This document shows positions 44,856 to 54,137 of a stretch of 64,000 nucleotides of DNA, piece by piece. Where the stretch lies: positions 1 to 64,000 of the forward strand of contig NZ_JH376433.1 in assembly GCF_000233455.1 (NCBI RefSeq), written 5' to 3'. The first letter of the stretch is position 1, and each line of letters begins with the position of its first letter. The DNA comes from [Clostridium] citroniae WAL-17108. GTDB lineage: Bacteria; Bacillota; Clostridia; Lachnospirales; Lachnospiraceae. The translations under genes were made by a program, and so were the position numbers. The notes below the pieces were generated by a model that ran no database searches, was not told the DNA's origin, and saw nothing but the letters and a program-made list of their open reading frames with translations.

Positions 44856-46560
44856 GGATGCCTTTAAGATCAAGCTGGGATTCCTGTTTGGATTTCTGGA
44901 ATCGATATTCAGCGCCCTTCCTCTCATTGCAGTATTTTTGGTCCTCCAGGAGACCGACCGGGCGGGACAGGGCAGTGATATGATACAACTGTCGGTCATA
45001 GGGCAATGTCTGTTCCTTCTCATCACAGGTGTGGCCGGGCGGACGGAGTTCCGCTATCTCTTGTCCCGGTACCAAAGCGGTACCGGTTATGAGATTTTCG
45101 CCAAACAGCGTCTTCTCATCGGGGATATGCTGAAGCGGGTGCCTATGGGGTATTTTAATGATAATCATTTAGGGGAGATCACCTCTGCTGTCACAACGGA
45201 TATGACCTTTGTGGAAATGTACTCCATGCATCTGCTGGATAAGGTGGTAAACGGATATATCGCTGTTGTGCTGTATAGTCTGGTCATGCTGCGCTTTGAC
45301 TGGCGCATTGGGCTGATTTTCATCCTGGCCATTCTTATTTCAGCCTTCCTGTACCGGTATTTGCAGAAACGGGGGAAGGAGCTGGCCCCAAAACGCCAGG
45401 CTGCCCAGGCCGGACTGGTATCGGCCGTGCTGGAGTACATACAGGGGATGGCGGTGGTCAAAGCCTTTCACATGACCCGGACCAGTTCCAAGCGGGTACA
45501 TGAAGCCTTTGAGGAAAGCCGTCTGGCAAATTTCAAAATGGAAAAGACACTGATCCCCATAGTGGCTGCCTATGATTTTATGTTTAAGATTGCAAGCTGT
45601 ATGATCCTGGTGGCCGCTTCGTATTTCGCCCTTGGCGGCAGTATGACCTATCCCGTCATGTTCCTGCTTTTGATCGCCTCTTTTACAATTTTCTCTTCCA
45701 TCGAAAATATGGGAAGCGTGACGGTCCAGGTCCGCATGATGGATGCGTCTCTGGACCGTATCGAGGCCATCAAGGATGTGGCTGTCATTGATGAGGATGG
45801 AAGAGATGTGGATCTGGATCGTTATGACATTGAACTGAACCACGCCTCATTTTCCTATGGACAGCGGGAGGTGATCCATGACGTCAGCTTTACGATCCCC
45901 CAAGGGACCATGACCGCCATTGTAGGGCCTTCCGGTAGCGGGAAGACAACCCTGTGCAATCTAATTGCCCGTTTTTGGGATGTGCAGAAGGGTGAGGTGC
46001 TGGTAGGCGGTGTCAATGTGAAGGAAATGACCTGTGACAGCCTGCTTTGCAACATCAGCATGGTCTTTCAGAAGGTTTATCTCTTTAACGATACCATCTA
46101 TAATAATATCCGGTTTGGCAGGCAGGACGCTTCCTGTGAACAGGTGGAGGAAGCGGCAAAGCGTGCCTGCTGCCATGGCTTTATCACAAAGCTTCCACAG
46201 GGCTATGACACCGTGATCGGAGAGGGAGGTTCCAGCCTTTCAGGAGGAGAAAAGCAGCGTATTTCAATTGCCCGCGCTATTCTAAAGGATGCGCCAATTG
46301 TGATTCTGGATGAAGCCACAGCCAGCATTGACCCGGAGAATGAGCGGGATATCCAGCTGGCCATCGAGGAGCTGACCCAGGGGAAAACCAGGATCGTGAT
46401 CGCCCACCGTCTTGCAACAATCCGGAATGCCGGCCAGATCCTGGTTGTTGACGGCGGAAGGATCGTTCAGCAGGGCTCCCATGACGAGTTAATAACAAAG
46501 CCAGGAATCTATCGGCATTTTTGGACCATCCGGCAGAAGTCGTCCGGGTGGACATTATAA
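44815..46560 (+). CDS. ABC transporter, permease-ATPase half-transporter 2
   Basis: The 581-residue protein starts at ATG 44815 with AAGGAGG. It has the same fold as its partner: six membrane helices, Walker A VGPSGSGKTT, signature LSGGEKQRIS, Walker B IVILDEATASID. Both signature motifs of the pair look intact, so both ATP sites may be active. It probably works with the upstream protein as one exporter- or importer-type complex for an iron-related or other small molecule. Confidence 0.9.
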   Translation: MIRIIKRLLKLAGRDAFKIKLGFLFGFLESIFSALPLIAVFLVLQETDRAGQGSDMIQLSVIGQCLFLLITGVAGRTEFRYLLSRYQSGTGYEIFAKQRLLIGDMLKRVPMGYFNDNHLGEITSAVTTDMTFVEMYSMHLLDKVVNGYIAVVLYSLVMLRFDWRIGLIFILAILISAFLYRYLQKRGKELAPKRQAAQAGLVSAVLEYIQGMAVVKAFHMTRTSSKRVHEAFEESRLANFKMEKTLIPIVAAYDFMFKIASCMILVAASYFALGGSMTYPVMFLLLIASFTIFSSIENMGSVTVQVRMMDASLDRIEAIKDVAVIDEDGRDVDLDRYDIELNHASFSYGQREVIHDVSFTIPQGTMTAIVGPSGSGKTTLCNLIARFWDVQKGEVLVGGVNVKEMTCDSLLCNISMVFQKVYLFNDTIYNNIRFGRQDASCEQVEEAAKRACCHGFITKLPQGYDTVIGEGGSSLSGGEKQRISIARAILKDAPIVILDEATASIDPENERDIQLAIEELTQGKTRIVIAHRLATIRNAGQILVVDGGRIVQQGSHDELITKPGIYRHFWTIRQKSSGWTL

Positions 46561-46584
46561 CAGGGGATCTTCAGGAGGATTTTA

Positions 46585-48435
46585 CTATGAAACAGGATCA
46601 GAAAGAAGCGCTTCATATTCCTGCTGGGGCATGGGGCGGTAGAACACATAACCCTGGATGTAATCGCAGCCGATCCCTTTTAAAAATTCAACCTGTTCCA
46701 TGGATTCGATCCCTTCGGCAACGGTCCGGATATTAAATTTTTTCACCAGTGATACAATGCTTTCAACCAGCGCAAGATCACGGCTTTGATCCGGACCTTC
46801 CTCAAAAAAGAAACTATCGATCTTCAGCACATCGATGGGCAGGTTTTTCAAAAGTCCCAGGGAGGAATAACCCTTTCCAAAGTCATCAATGGAGCAGGAG
46901 AAGCCGGCGTCCTTGAGACGCTTGACGGTTTGCAGGAGCAGGGCGGAGTTGTCAAAGACCATGGATTCCGTGAATTCAATTTCCAGAAGCTGGGGCGGGA
47001 TGGAATACTTGTCACGGATGCTTATGTATTTATCAACAAAATGCTGGTCATAAAATTGAAGACGTGACACGTTCACGGATACAGGAAGTGCCTGTATTCC
47101 TGAATCCAGCAGGCTTCGGAGCCATCGGCATACATTCTCGTACACATACTGGTCCAGTCTGTCGATCATATATTTTCTCTCAAACACAGGAATAAAACGG
47201 TCCGGTGCAATGATGATTCCGGACTGGGACTGCCAGCGGACCAGAGCCTCGGAGCAGCCGATCTTACCGGTTGCAAGGTCCACCTTTGGCTGGTAGTAGA
47301 CAGTAAATTCCCGGTTTTCAATGGCGGTCAGCATCCTGTTTTCAATATCCTTTTCTTCCCAAAGATGGCTGCGAATGCTTTCATCATAATAAGCGTAATT
47401 CTGATTGGCGCCGGTTTTGACTGTTTTTCTTGCAAAGTTGGCCCGGTCTAACAGCCCATCGATATTCAGCGTCTCAACAACATCTTCCACACAGCATATG
47501 CCGCAGCTGGTGGGCAGCAGCTGGCCGTCATGAAGCGTGCTCATGTATTGAAGGATCTCCAAATCTGCCTCTGACTGGCGCTTTCCAATCTCACTTTTAT
47601 CTTTATAATGGAGAAGGAGCACAAAGTTGTCCGCCGATACGCGGCCGCATAATTCATGTTCACGCAGTCCTTTTTGCAGGATTGCTCCGTACTCGGACAG
47701 CAGGAGATCTCCGTAATCATATCCAAACACATCATTAATATATTTGAAGTCTGAAAAATCCGTATAGACAATGGCAAACTTGTCCGGCAGACTGTCCAGG
47801 AGCAGCTGCGCCTTTTCCTTGAAGGCGTTCATCAAATAGACACCGGTAAGGGCATCCCGCTGGGTCAGATCACTGAGTTTTTTGTTCTGGACCTCAAGTC
47901 TCAGCAGATTCTTGGAGTTTGCCCAAAAGATAAAGATCCAGGTAAGGGACATGATCCCGATCATTACAAGACATACGCTTAACAGGAACCGCATTTGCCG
48001 TGCCGAATACGCATCCGCGGAAAAGACCGTGCGGTTGGCCTGCTCAAAAAAATCCTCGCTTAGAGCAAGGAGCTTTGTGCTGTCGCCGGACCCGCTGCGG
48101 TAGGCGGCGATCTCGGCCTTGATCTGAGTCCACATCAGCTCCAGCTTTGCCAGATCCATCTGATAGGCAGGATCACCGGGGGCCGGAAGGCCGTATACTG
48201 CCTCCCCGCCCTGCAGTTCCGAAAGGATGCCGTCCAGATATTCGATCATCTCATCACTGGGCTGATCGGAGATCTCCAGTTTGATGAGCCGCTGGCTGGC
48301 ACCGCGGACAATACCCACATAATTAATAAGCCGTCCGTTGGTCTGGGATTGGAGCAGAGTGTGGATCGTAACCCCGCTGAAGAGAAAGAGTAATAAGAAT
48401 AAAGAGATAAGCCCGCCTTTGAAAAATCGCTTCAT
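46585..48435 (-). CDS. Membrane c-di-GMP phosphodiesterase (degenerate GGDEF-EAL)
   Basis: The 616-residue protein has an N-terminal membrane segment (8-28), an extracellular helical sensor (about 30-145) and a second segment (150-172), then a GGDEF domain in which the active-site motif reads S-A-D-N-F, so cyclase activity is unlikely. The EAL domain is complete: S-E396-A-L-V-R-W, EFTESM, IDDFGKGYSS, LKIDSFF, AEGIES, QGYVFYRP. It hydrolyses c-di-GMP under control of an outside signal. It is convergent with the ABC pair and divergent from the lipoprotein gene. Confidence 0.92.
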   Translation of the reverse strand: MKRFFKGGLISLFLLLFLFSGVTIHTLLQSQTNGRLINYVGIVRGASQRLIKLEISDQPSDEMIEYLDGILSELQGGEAVYGLPAPGDPAYQMDLAKLELMWTQIKAEIAAYRSGSGDSTKLLALSEDFFEQANRTVFSADAYSARQMRFLLSVCLVMIGIMSLTWIFIFWANSKNLLRLEVQNKKLSDLTQRDALTGVYLMNAFKEKAQLLLDSLPDKFAIVYTDFSDFKYINDVFGYDYGDLLLSEYGAILQKGLREHELCGRVSADNFVLLLHYKDKSEIGKRQSEADLEILQYMSTLHDGQLLPTSCGICCVEDVVETLNIDGLLDRANFARKTVKTGANQNYAYYDESIRSHLWEEKDIENRMLTAIENREFTVYYQPKVDLATGKIGCSEALVRWQSQSGIIIAPDRFIPVFERKYMIDRLDQYVYENVCRWLRSLLDSGIQALPVSVNVSRLQFYDQHFVDKYISIRDKYSIPPQLLEIEFTESMVFDNSALLLQTVKRLKDAGFSCSIDDFGKGYSSLGLLKNLPIDVLKIDSFFFEEGPDQSRDLALVESIVSLVKKFNIRTVAEGIESMEQVEFLKGIGCDYIQGYVFYRPMPQQEYEALLSDPVS

Positions 48436-48784
48436 AAAAATTGCCTTCTGCAGCCAAAGCTGTCTTTCTGATTTGATATGTTCATTTCATGATCAGGTCT
48501 TGTTTTTCAGGCATGTTCATTATTAATAAGTATAACATACTGTTCACAGGGGGTCCAGCATCTCTTTTGCAAGAGGGTGAGATTAGCAGGCCGGTTCGTT
48601 TAGCGGCAGCGGTATTATTTAGAAAATACTTAAAAACTTGTAAGAAAATGGCAATCAAATATTTCGATTTTGTGATGCAACTTTGATACATTTCCATGCT
48701 ATCATGATACAGAACGTACATACAATAAAAGATACATGCAACAAACATACATGGCGTGAAGGACGCCGAAGGGGAGGAAGGAAG
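48436..48784. other. Intergenic region EAL protein / lipoprotein
   Basis: In this 349-base gap, TTGATA (48684) with GATACA 17 bases on is a weak plus-strand promoter candidate; a TATACT on the minus strand near 48530 could serve the EAL gene. I see no strong structure. Confidence 0.3.
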
Positions 48785-50068
48785 ATGGAACACAGGATCA
48801 CAAGATGGCGGACCACGCTGTTCAGTATTGCATTATGCAGTATGCTGGCCGGCTGCGGACATGAGGAAGGGATACAGCAGCCGGAGAATACGGATACAAG
48901 TGCAGAACAACAGCAGGAGATTAATATAAATACACAGCAGGAGGACCGGCAGCAGGACCCATGGCAGCAGGACCAGCCGGAAGGCAGTCCGTTAAATGGA
49001 GGGACAGCGGCTGGTGGAACAGATAGCGGTGACGGCAGGCCGATTCCGGACCAGACGTTTGAACTGGACCTGGCTCCTCTCGGCCGGGTGACTTTTGTTT
49101 CCTATGGGCCGGATGTGGACCGGGATCCCCAGTCGGACGTTGTGTTTCAAATACAAAAGGACGGCCGTGTCACCCAGACCCTGGAGGGCATGTATGGGGA
49201 TAATATCCGTGCAGAGGAGTCCTTCAACCGTGTGGAGGCCGTCTCATTTCCCGATTACAACAATGACGGTTATGATGATATAATTACCATATGCAGCTAT
49301 ACACCCGCGTCCGGGGCGGAGATGGGAACCGGGTATTCAGAGGCAAGGATCTACAGCGGAAATGCACAGGGCTCATTTACCCTGCAGAGAGGGGTGACGG
49401 ATGCTGCCAATTCTGCTGTTGCAGAGAAAACGGTCAGATCCATCCTGGGGTTCATGGGAGTGGGCCGCGGTAATGCACAGACAGATGCACAGCCGAACGC
49501 CCAGGCAGATGCACAGCCAGACACCCAGTCAGATACCCGGGCAACGTCCGGTTGGAAGCAGGCGTATATTGACCATCTGCAGCAGCTGGATGATAACGGG
49601 TGGGATGGTTACAGTCTGATCTATATAGATGATGACACGATACCGGAGCTGGTGAAAGTGGGGTGCTGTGAAGCCATGGGCTGCAGCATTGTCAGCTATG
49701 GGGATGATGGTATAAATGAAACATCTCTGAACAGGCTGTATTTTTCTTATATTGAAAGAGGCGGACTTTTGTGTAATTCAGAGGGAAACATGGATTACTA
49801 TTATGACCTGGTCTACCGTATGGAGAAGGGCCGCCTGACCCAGATCGCCTCCGGTTACCGCGGTGCCCTGGATACGCCAAGGGAGTTTGATGCAAATGGG
49901 AATCTGGTGTATGTGTATGAATGGGAGGGAGTACGGATGGGGGAAAAGGAGTATGAACAGGCCCTGGATCAGGTTTATGACGGGGACAAGGCCAGACGGG
50001 GATATGAAAGGGATATGCTGATGACCAGGGAAGAGGCGATACGGTCCATAGAAACACATGCGCAGTAA
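48785..50068 (+). CDS. Lipoprotein with FG-GAP-like repeat
   Basis: The 427-residue protein starts at ATG 48785 behind GGGGAGGAAGG. It has a signal peptide and lipobox L-A-G-C at about residue 20, then a Gln/Glu-rich linker. One D-Y-N-N-D-G-Y-D-D calcium-type FG-GAP/VCBS segment lies near residue 160, and a second acidic patch DDNGWDGYSLIYIDDD further on. Between them is a 24-bp tandem repeat (49481-49540) encoding an Ala/Gln/Asp/Pro linker. It is an exported, probably cell-surface protein of unknown role. Confidence 0.8.
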   Translation: MEHRITRWRTTLFSIALCSMLAGCGHEEGIQQPENTDTSAEQQQEININTQQEDRQQDPWQQDQPEGSPLNGGTAAGGTDSGDGRPIPDQTFELDLAPLGRVTFVSYGPDVDRDPQSDVVFQIQKDGRVTQTLEGMYGDNIRAEESFNRVEAVSFPDYNNDGYDDIITICSYTPASGAEMGTGYSEARIYSGNAQGSFTLQRGVTDAANSAVAEKTVRSILGFMGVGRGNAQTDAQPNAQADAQPDTQSDTRATSGWKQAYIDHLQQLDDNGWDGYSLIYIDDDTIPELVKVGCCEAMGCSIVSYGDDGINETSLNRLYFSYIERGGLLCNSEGNMDYYYDLVYRMEKGRLTQIASGYRGALDTPREFDANGNLVYVYEWEGVRMGEKEYEQALDQVYDGDKARRGYERDMLMTREEAIRSIETHAQ

Positions 50069-50128
50069 GGATGGATGAGACTGTCTTTGACCGTATGATG
50101 TTCAGGGCCGGATCAGCCGCCTATTCCA

Positions 50129-50223
50129 ACACCTCAAATCCAGTATATACCATTCTTGCTTCATTGGTATCAACATCGGTCAACTTTTTGTAGAACCGGT
50201 ATTTCCCAGGGGGCAGAGGTCCG
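50129..50223 (-). pseudogene. C-terminal tail of a bacterial Ig-like domain lipoprotein
   Basis: The minus strand reads GPLPPGKYRFYKKLTDVDTNEARMVYTGFEVLE and a stop, like the last strand pair of the clostridial Ig-like domain found in lipoproteins. Nothing of the rest is present. Confidence 0.45.
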
Positions 50224-50229
50224 TAGTGA

Positions 50230-50439
50230 TATCCAAGGGGTTCCTCTGATCTGGCCCATTATATGGGGTATTCAAAAGCCAGTATCAGCTATGCGGTCAG
50301 GATACTGGCCCAAAAGGGCTGTATAGAGCTGGACGGTGATCATATTGAACTGACCGAGGAAGGAAAAAAACTCTCGGAGGATGTGCTGGAAAAGAATCAG
50401 TTCTTTACAGACATGCTGATCCGATGCGGGGTAGCATAA
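50230..50439 (+). pseudogene. DtxR/MntR family regulator fragment
   Basis: The frame reads SDLAHYMGYSKASISYAVRILAQKGCIEL...HIELTEEGKKLSEDVLEKNQFFTDMLIRCGVA and TAA (50437-50439). This is the winged-helix part of a DtxR/MntR metalloregulator. The N-terminal helix is missing and the metal-binding/dimerisation part is cut off after LIRCGVA. An ATG at 50263 could in principle start a 58-residue protein but has no ribosome site. Confidence 0.75.
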
Positions 50440-50497
50440 GAAGGAGGCCGGCCGGCAGAAGGATTGCCCGGACAGCCCCTTTTTTGTAAAGAAATGT

Positions 50498-50526
50498 TTG
50501 CATGGAAGTAATTCTTATGGTAAAAT
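50498..50526 (+). promoter_or_regulatory. Promoter of the c-di-GMP operon
   Basis: TTGCAT (50498-50503), 17 bp, TAAAAT (50521-50526). The leader of about 70 nt shows no c-di-GMP riboswitch. Confidence 0.65.
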
Positions 50527-50602
50527 TCGTATAACACACTTATGGACAGAGTCGGAGTATTATCTCTTACATACAGTGAGAATCGCCGAAGGGAGGGAGT
50601 CG

Positions 50603-51808
50603 ATGTCGTCTGAGGTTTATTTTGGATGGGGATTGCTGCCTCCTATTTGTATGTTTTTTATCTATGGCCGTACCTCCCTTTATGCAATGACGGCTCTGGG
50701 ATATCCTCAGGAATCCACGGCCGGTAATTGGCTGAAGGCGGCCCTTCCCGGTGCGCTTTTGTATACCTTTTGGTGTGTTTTTAATCTCAATCTTCTGATG
50801 CTTTACATCATCGCGTATTTCTGTCATGTCCTGCGGTGGCTTCACACCCAGGATAGCCGTGAAAAGGAACTTTTCTCCGTCAACCTGCTTCATATCATGA
50901 CCATATCCATTCATATGACTGTTATTGCATTCTGCGCCCTGGCCGGGGGAGTGTCCATGAGCGCCCTGCTGGCCCAGCCCTTCTGGCGGCTTTTCATCAC
51001 ATACACAGTGATCGCTGTCCGCATTGGGGCTGATCTGTTAATCCCATGGCAGAAAGAGGCCCTGCAGGTGATCCGCTCACAGTCGGAAAGTGCGGAAAAA
51101 GGCCCGTTTATGCTGTTTCTCTGGTTCTGCAGCATTTTTTTGGTCCTGGACAGTCTTTTATGTACGAGCACAGAGGAGTGGGTCATGCTCCCGGTCCTTC
51201 TCATAACCGGCATTGCATTAAAACAATTTTTTATCCTGCGGTGCCTGCTGCATCTTTATTCCATCATGAAAGTCAGGCATCTGGAAGAGCAGTATCTGAC
51301 CCTGGAACAGGAGCTGGCGCGTCAGACCCGGCAGGCGGCTGATCTTCAGAACAGACGTGATACGGATATCCTGACCGGCGTATTCTCCCGTCAATATCTC
51401 ATGGAACAGCTGGAACAACTGCTTCAAGCGGAAGCTGCCTTTTCACTTGTGTTTCTGGATCTGGACCGGCTGAAACAACTAAATGATAAAAAGGGACACA
51501 AGGCCGGAGATGAGTATCTTATACAGTTTGCCCGCTCTTTTCGGGCGCAGCTGCGTGAGAATGACGTGTTTGCCAGGGTGGGCGGGGATGAATTTGTTGC
51601 CCTGCTGCCCGGGTGCTCCGAGGAAGATGCCCGGGACAAGCTGTATCAGATCCGGAGCCTGTTATCCGGAAGGGAGTGCTGCGGCCATAACCTGTCATTC
51701 AGTTTTGGGGTGGCGGGTACATCCGGCAGAGCCGGTGAGGATATGTCCCAACTGCTTCGCCGTGCGGATCTGGCCATGTACCATGACAAAGAGCAGCGAA
51801 GAGGATAG
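50603..51808 (+). CDS. Membrane diguanylate cyclase
   Basis: The 401-residue protein starts at ATG 50603 (GGGAGGG upstream; the earlier open frame crosses the promoter). About six membrane segments (residues 5-225) precede a coiled linker (EEQYLTLEQELARQTRQAADLQ) and a GGDEF domain with the intact motif G327-G-D-E-F and metal/substrate residues FLDLDRLKQLND. It makes c-di-GMP from two GTP. It is the first gene of a five-gene operon; the next starts 8 bases on. Confidence 0.93.
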   Translation: MSSEVYFGWGLLPPICMFFIYGRTSLYAMTALGYPQESTAGNWLKAALPGALLYTFWCVFNLNLLMLYIIAYFCHVLRWLHTQDSREKELFSVNLLHIMTISIHMTVIAFCALAGGVSMSALLAQPFWRLFITYTVIAVRIGADLLIPWQKEALQVIRSQSESAEKGPFMLFLWFCSIFLVLDSLLCTSTEEWVMLPVLLITGIALKQFFILRCLLHLYSIMKVRHLEEQYLTLEQELARQTRQAADLQNRRDTDILTGVFSRQYLMEQLEQLLQAEAAFSLVFLDLDRLKQLNDKKGHKAGDEYLIQFARSFRAQLRENDVFARVGGDEFVALLPGCSEEDARDKLYQIRSLLSGRECCGHNLSFSFGVAGTSGRAGEDMSQLLRRADLAMYHDKEQRRG

Positions 51809-51816
51809 GAGGTAGG

Positions 51817-53064
51817 ATGTTGGCAGATGATTATATAATACTGATTCCGGTCTTATCGGCCCTGGCCTATTTCTATTTTAACTGGCGGTATTTTGTTTTT
51901 TTGCAGCGTCAGAAGGAGATGCCGCATATCCGTAAGGGTTTTGTATTAATATGTTACATGATCAACTATCTGTTTTTTGTGTTCTGCAGTGCGATGGAAT
52001 ATGTTTTGATCGTAAATTGGTCCGTATTTGCCATGATCCTGTTTTTTGAAACAGAATGGTACACACATAAGGACAGGCGGTGTTCTCTGTTTGGCACCCT
52101 GACCGGAATCATAATTGGTTTGGCCATCAATATCTTGTTCCGGTCTGTTATTTCTATTATCATGAACCAGCCGCTGCGGGATTTTGACAACCATATTTAC
52201 CACGAAGGCAACCTGAAGGGCATCCCCATTATTGTTGGCTTCGTGTTTGCCGGTATAGTGTTTCAGGTTCTCAGCATGCCGGTATTTATAAAAAGGCTTA
52301 AGCTGATCCTACGCTATCCCCAGCATCATTCATTTATGCTGGAGTTGATGACAGGGCTTTTCTTTTACCTGTTTCTGAACCTGATCCTTTACTCGGCGCC
52401 GTCCAATGACTGGGTACTGAAGGGCTTCAGCATAAAGTCCTGCCTGTTTAGTATGGTGGGGTACTGTGTAGCGGTCTGGTACACGTGGAGGATCTGCTTA
52501 CTGTCCGACTATCAGGAGAAAAGCTGGGATGTGAAGCAGAAGCTGGAGGCATGGGAGAAAATAGAACCGCAGCTGCGCCATCAGGCATTCCATGACCCGC
52601 TGACAGGTTTGTATAACCGGCAGCAGGCGGATGAGACCATATCATCCATGATGGATCAGGGGTTGGGATTTGTCCTCTGTTTTGCGGATCTGGATGGTTT
52701 GAAGCGGATGAACGATACATACAGCCATGAGGAAGGGGACCGCTATATCCGGGCTGTGACTCAGCAGCTTCGCCATGCCTGCCGGAAGGAGCAGGATCTG
52801 CTGTTCCGTTATGGCGGTGATGAGTTTATGGTACTTTATACAGGAATTTCGGCGGAAGAAGCAGCGGACCGGATGGAGGGTGTCAACATCAGGCTTGGGG
52901 AGATGGCGGCGGCAGGAGAGTTCGGATGCCCGGTCTCCATCAGCTATGGGGTGGAGGACAGCAGGCAGTTTGCAGCAGCGGAAGAAATGGTCGCAGCAGC
53001 GGACAGGAAAATGTACCGGCAGAAGAGGTTAAAACAGGGCAGATCCGGTGAACAGATCAGATAG
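51817..53064 (+). CDS. Membrane diguanylate cyclase 2
   Basis: The 415-residue protein has six to seven membrane helices (residues 5-235), a short coiled linker, and a GGDEF domain (FHDPLTGLYNR, FADLDGLKRMND, G333-G-D-E-F). Both cyclases of the operon have a catalytic motif, unlike the dual-domain proteins downstream. 23 bases to the next gene. Confidence 0.93.
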   Translation: MLADDYIILIPVLSALAYFYFNWRYFVFLQRQKEMPHIRKGFVLICYMINYLFFVFCSAMEYVLIVNWSVFAMILFFETEWYTHKDRRCSLFGTLTGIIIGLAINILFRSVISIIMNQPLRDFDNHIYHEGNLKGIPIIVGFVFAGIVFQVLSMPVFIKRLKLILRYPQHHSFMLELMTGLFFYLFLNLILYSAPSNDWVLKGFSIKSCLFSMVGYCVAVWYTWRICLLSDYQEKSWDVKQKLEAWEKIEPQLRHQAFHDPLTGLYNRQQADETISSMMDQGLGFVLCFADLDGLKRMNDTYSHEEGDRYIRAVTQQLRHACRKEQDLLFRYGGDEFMVLYTGISAEEAADRMEGVNIRLGEMAAAGEFGCPVSISYGVEDSRQFAAAEEMVAAADRKMYRQKRLKQGRSGEQIR

Positions 53065-53087
53065 ACGGACAAGGAGGCAAAGAAACA

Positions 53088-54137
53088 ATGGGGCTGTTGT
53101 TAATGGGACATGATCCCAAATTCCAGCGATTGACCAATGAAATATTTACCCGTCAGCTCAGGGCGGATACCCGCCTTCAGGAGGAACTGGACGGGCGGGC
53201 AAGACAGAAAATGTACCAGGATGTGCAGTACAATGTGGATTTCCTTTATACTGCCCTGGAACTGGAAGACGAAGGGATATTTGAGCGGTATGCCAGATGG
53301 CTCTTCCAGCTGCTCATCCCCCTTATGTCTTATTGTACCAGGGAACGGGTCAGGGATATCATGGTGGACCATTATGAGCTGATCCGAAGCTGCATGGAGC
53401 CGGTTACAGATGATAAACAGACAAAGCTTCACAGGCTTCTTGACTGTGCGGTCCGCGCTACCGTGGAGGAATGTGCCTGCGGCAGCCAACAGCAGGAGGT
53501 ATCCGAATCATATGAACAGGAGATTGCCCGGTATTTAGACTGTATGCTGCAGGCGGACACCAAAGGGGCTATGGCCCTTATTACGGAATATGCAAAAACC
53601 GGCATTCCCCTCAGCGATATCTGCGTGGATATCGTGGCGGAGGCAATGCGAAGGGTAGGGGACCTGTGGCACAGCCACCAGATCTCTGTGGATATGGAAC
53701 ACTACTGTACCTCCATCACCCAAATGTCCCTTTCCCAGCTTTATCCCCTGATCTTTAATCAGCAGCGGAAGGGAAAAAAGGTGCTGGTGGCATGTGTGGG
53801 CAGCGAACTCCACGAAATAGGCGCCCGCATGGTGGCTGACATGTTTGAATACAGCGGATGGGACAGCATTTATCTGGGAGCCGCGGTCCCTGTTGAGGCG
53901 GTTGAGAACGCGGTAAGGGAACATGCCCCGGCACTGGTGGCATTATCCGTGACCATGCCCCAGCATCTGCCGCTGTGCAGGGACGCTGTGCAGCGGCTGC
54001 GGACCACATGTCCCCAGGTTAGGATAGCGGTAGGGGGACATGCCTTTGAAGAGACGGAGATATGGAAGAACTGGGATGTGGATATTTACACAAAGGATGC
54101 AAAAGAACTTGTGGCATGGGCGGATAATAAAATATGA
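53088..54137 (+). CDS. Cobalamin-binding sensor protein with CarH-type signature
   Basis: The 349-residue protein has an N-terminal helical region of about 140 residues that I cannot assign. A B12-binding cap domain (about 155-225) and a Rossmann-type B12-binding domain (228-345) follow. The cobalt-ligand motif is E-L-H242-E-I-G (usually D-x-H-x-x-G), followed by LSVTMPQ and VGGHAF. The cap has W194-H195 and E204-H205, the same W-H-x8-E-H spacing as the light-sensing adenosylcobalamin protein CarH. No methyltransferase or MerR DNA-binding domain is present. Its stop overlaps the next start by 4 bp, so it is made together with the EAL protein. Confidence 0.88.
   Translation: MGLLLMGHDPKFQRLTNEIFTRQLRADTRLQEELDGRARQKMYQDVQYNVDFLYTALELEDEGIFERYARWLFQLLIPLMSYCTRERVRDIMVDHYELIRSCMEPVTDDKQTKLHRLLDCAVRATVEECACGSQQQEVSESYEQEIARYLDCMLQADTKGAMALITEYAKTGIPLSDICVDIVAEAMRRVGDLWHSHQISVDMEHYCTSITQMSLSQLYPLIFNQQRKGKKVLVACVGSELHEIGARMVADMFEYSGWDSIYLGAAVPVEAVENAVREHAPALVALSVTMPQHLPLCRDAVQRLRTTCPQVRIAVGGHAFEETEIWKNWDVDIYTKDAKELVAWADNKI

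Noticed and set aside
50527..50602. c-di-GMP riboswitch in the leader of the c-di-GMP operon
   Set aside because: The leader is about 70 nt and lacks the GEMM-type conserved joints and paired stems; it is too short for either class.
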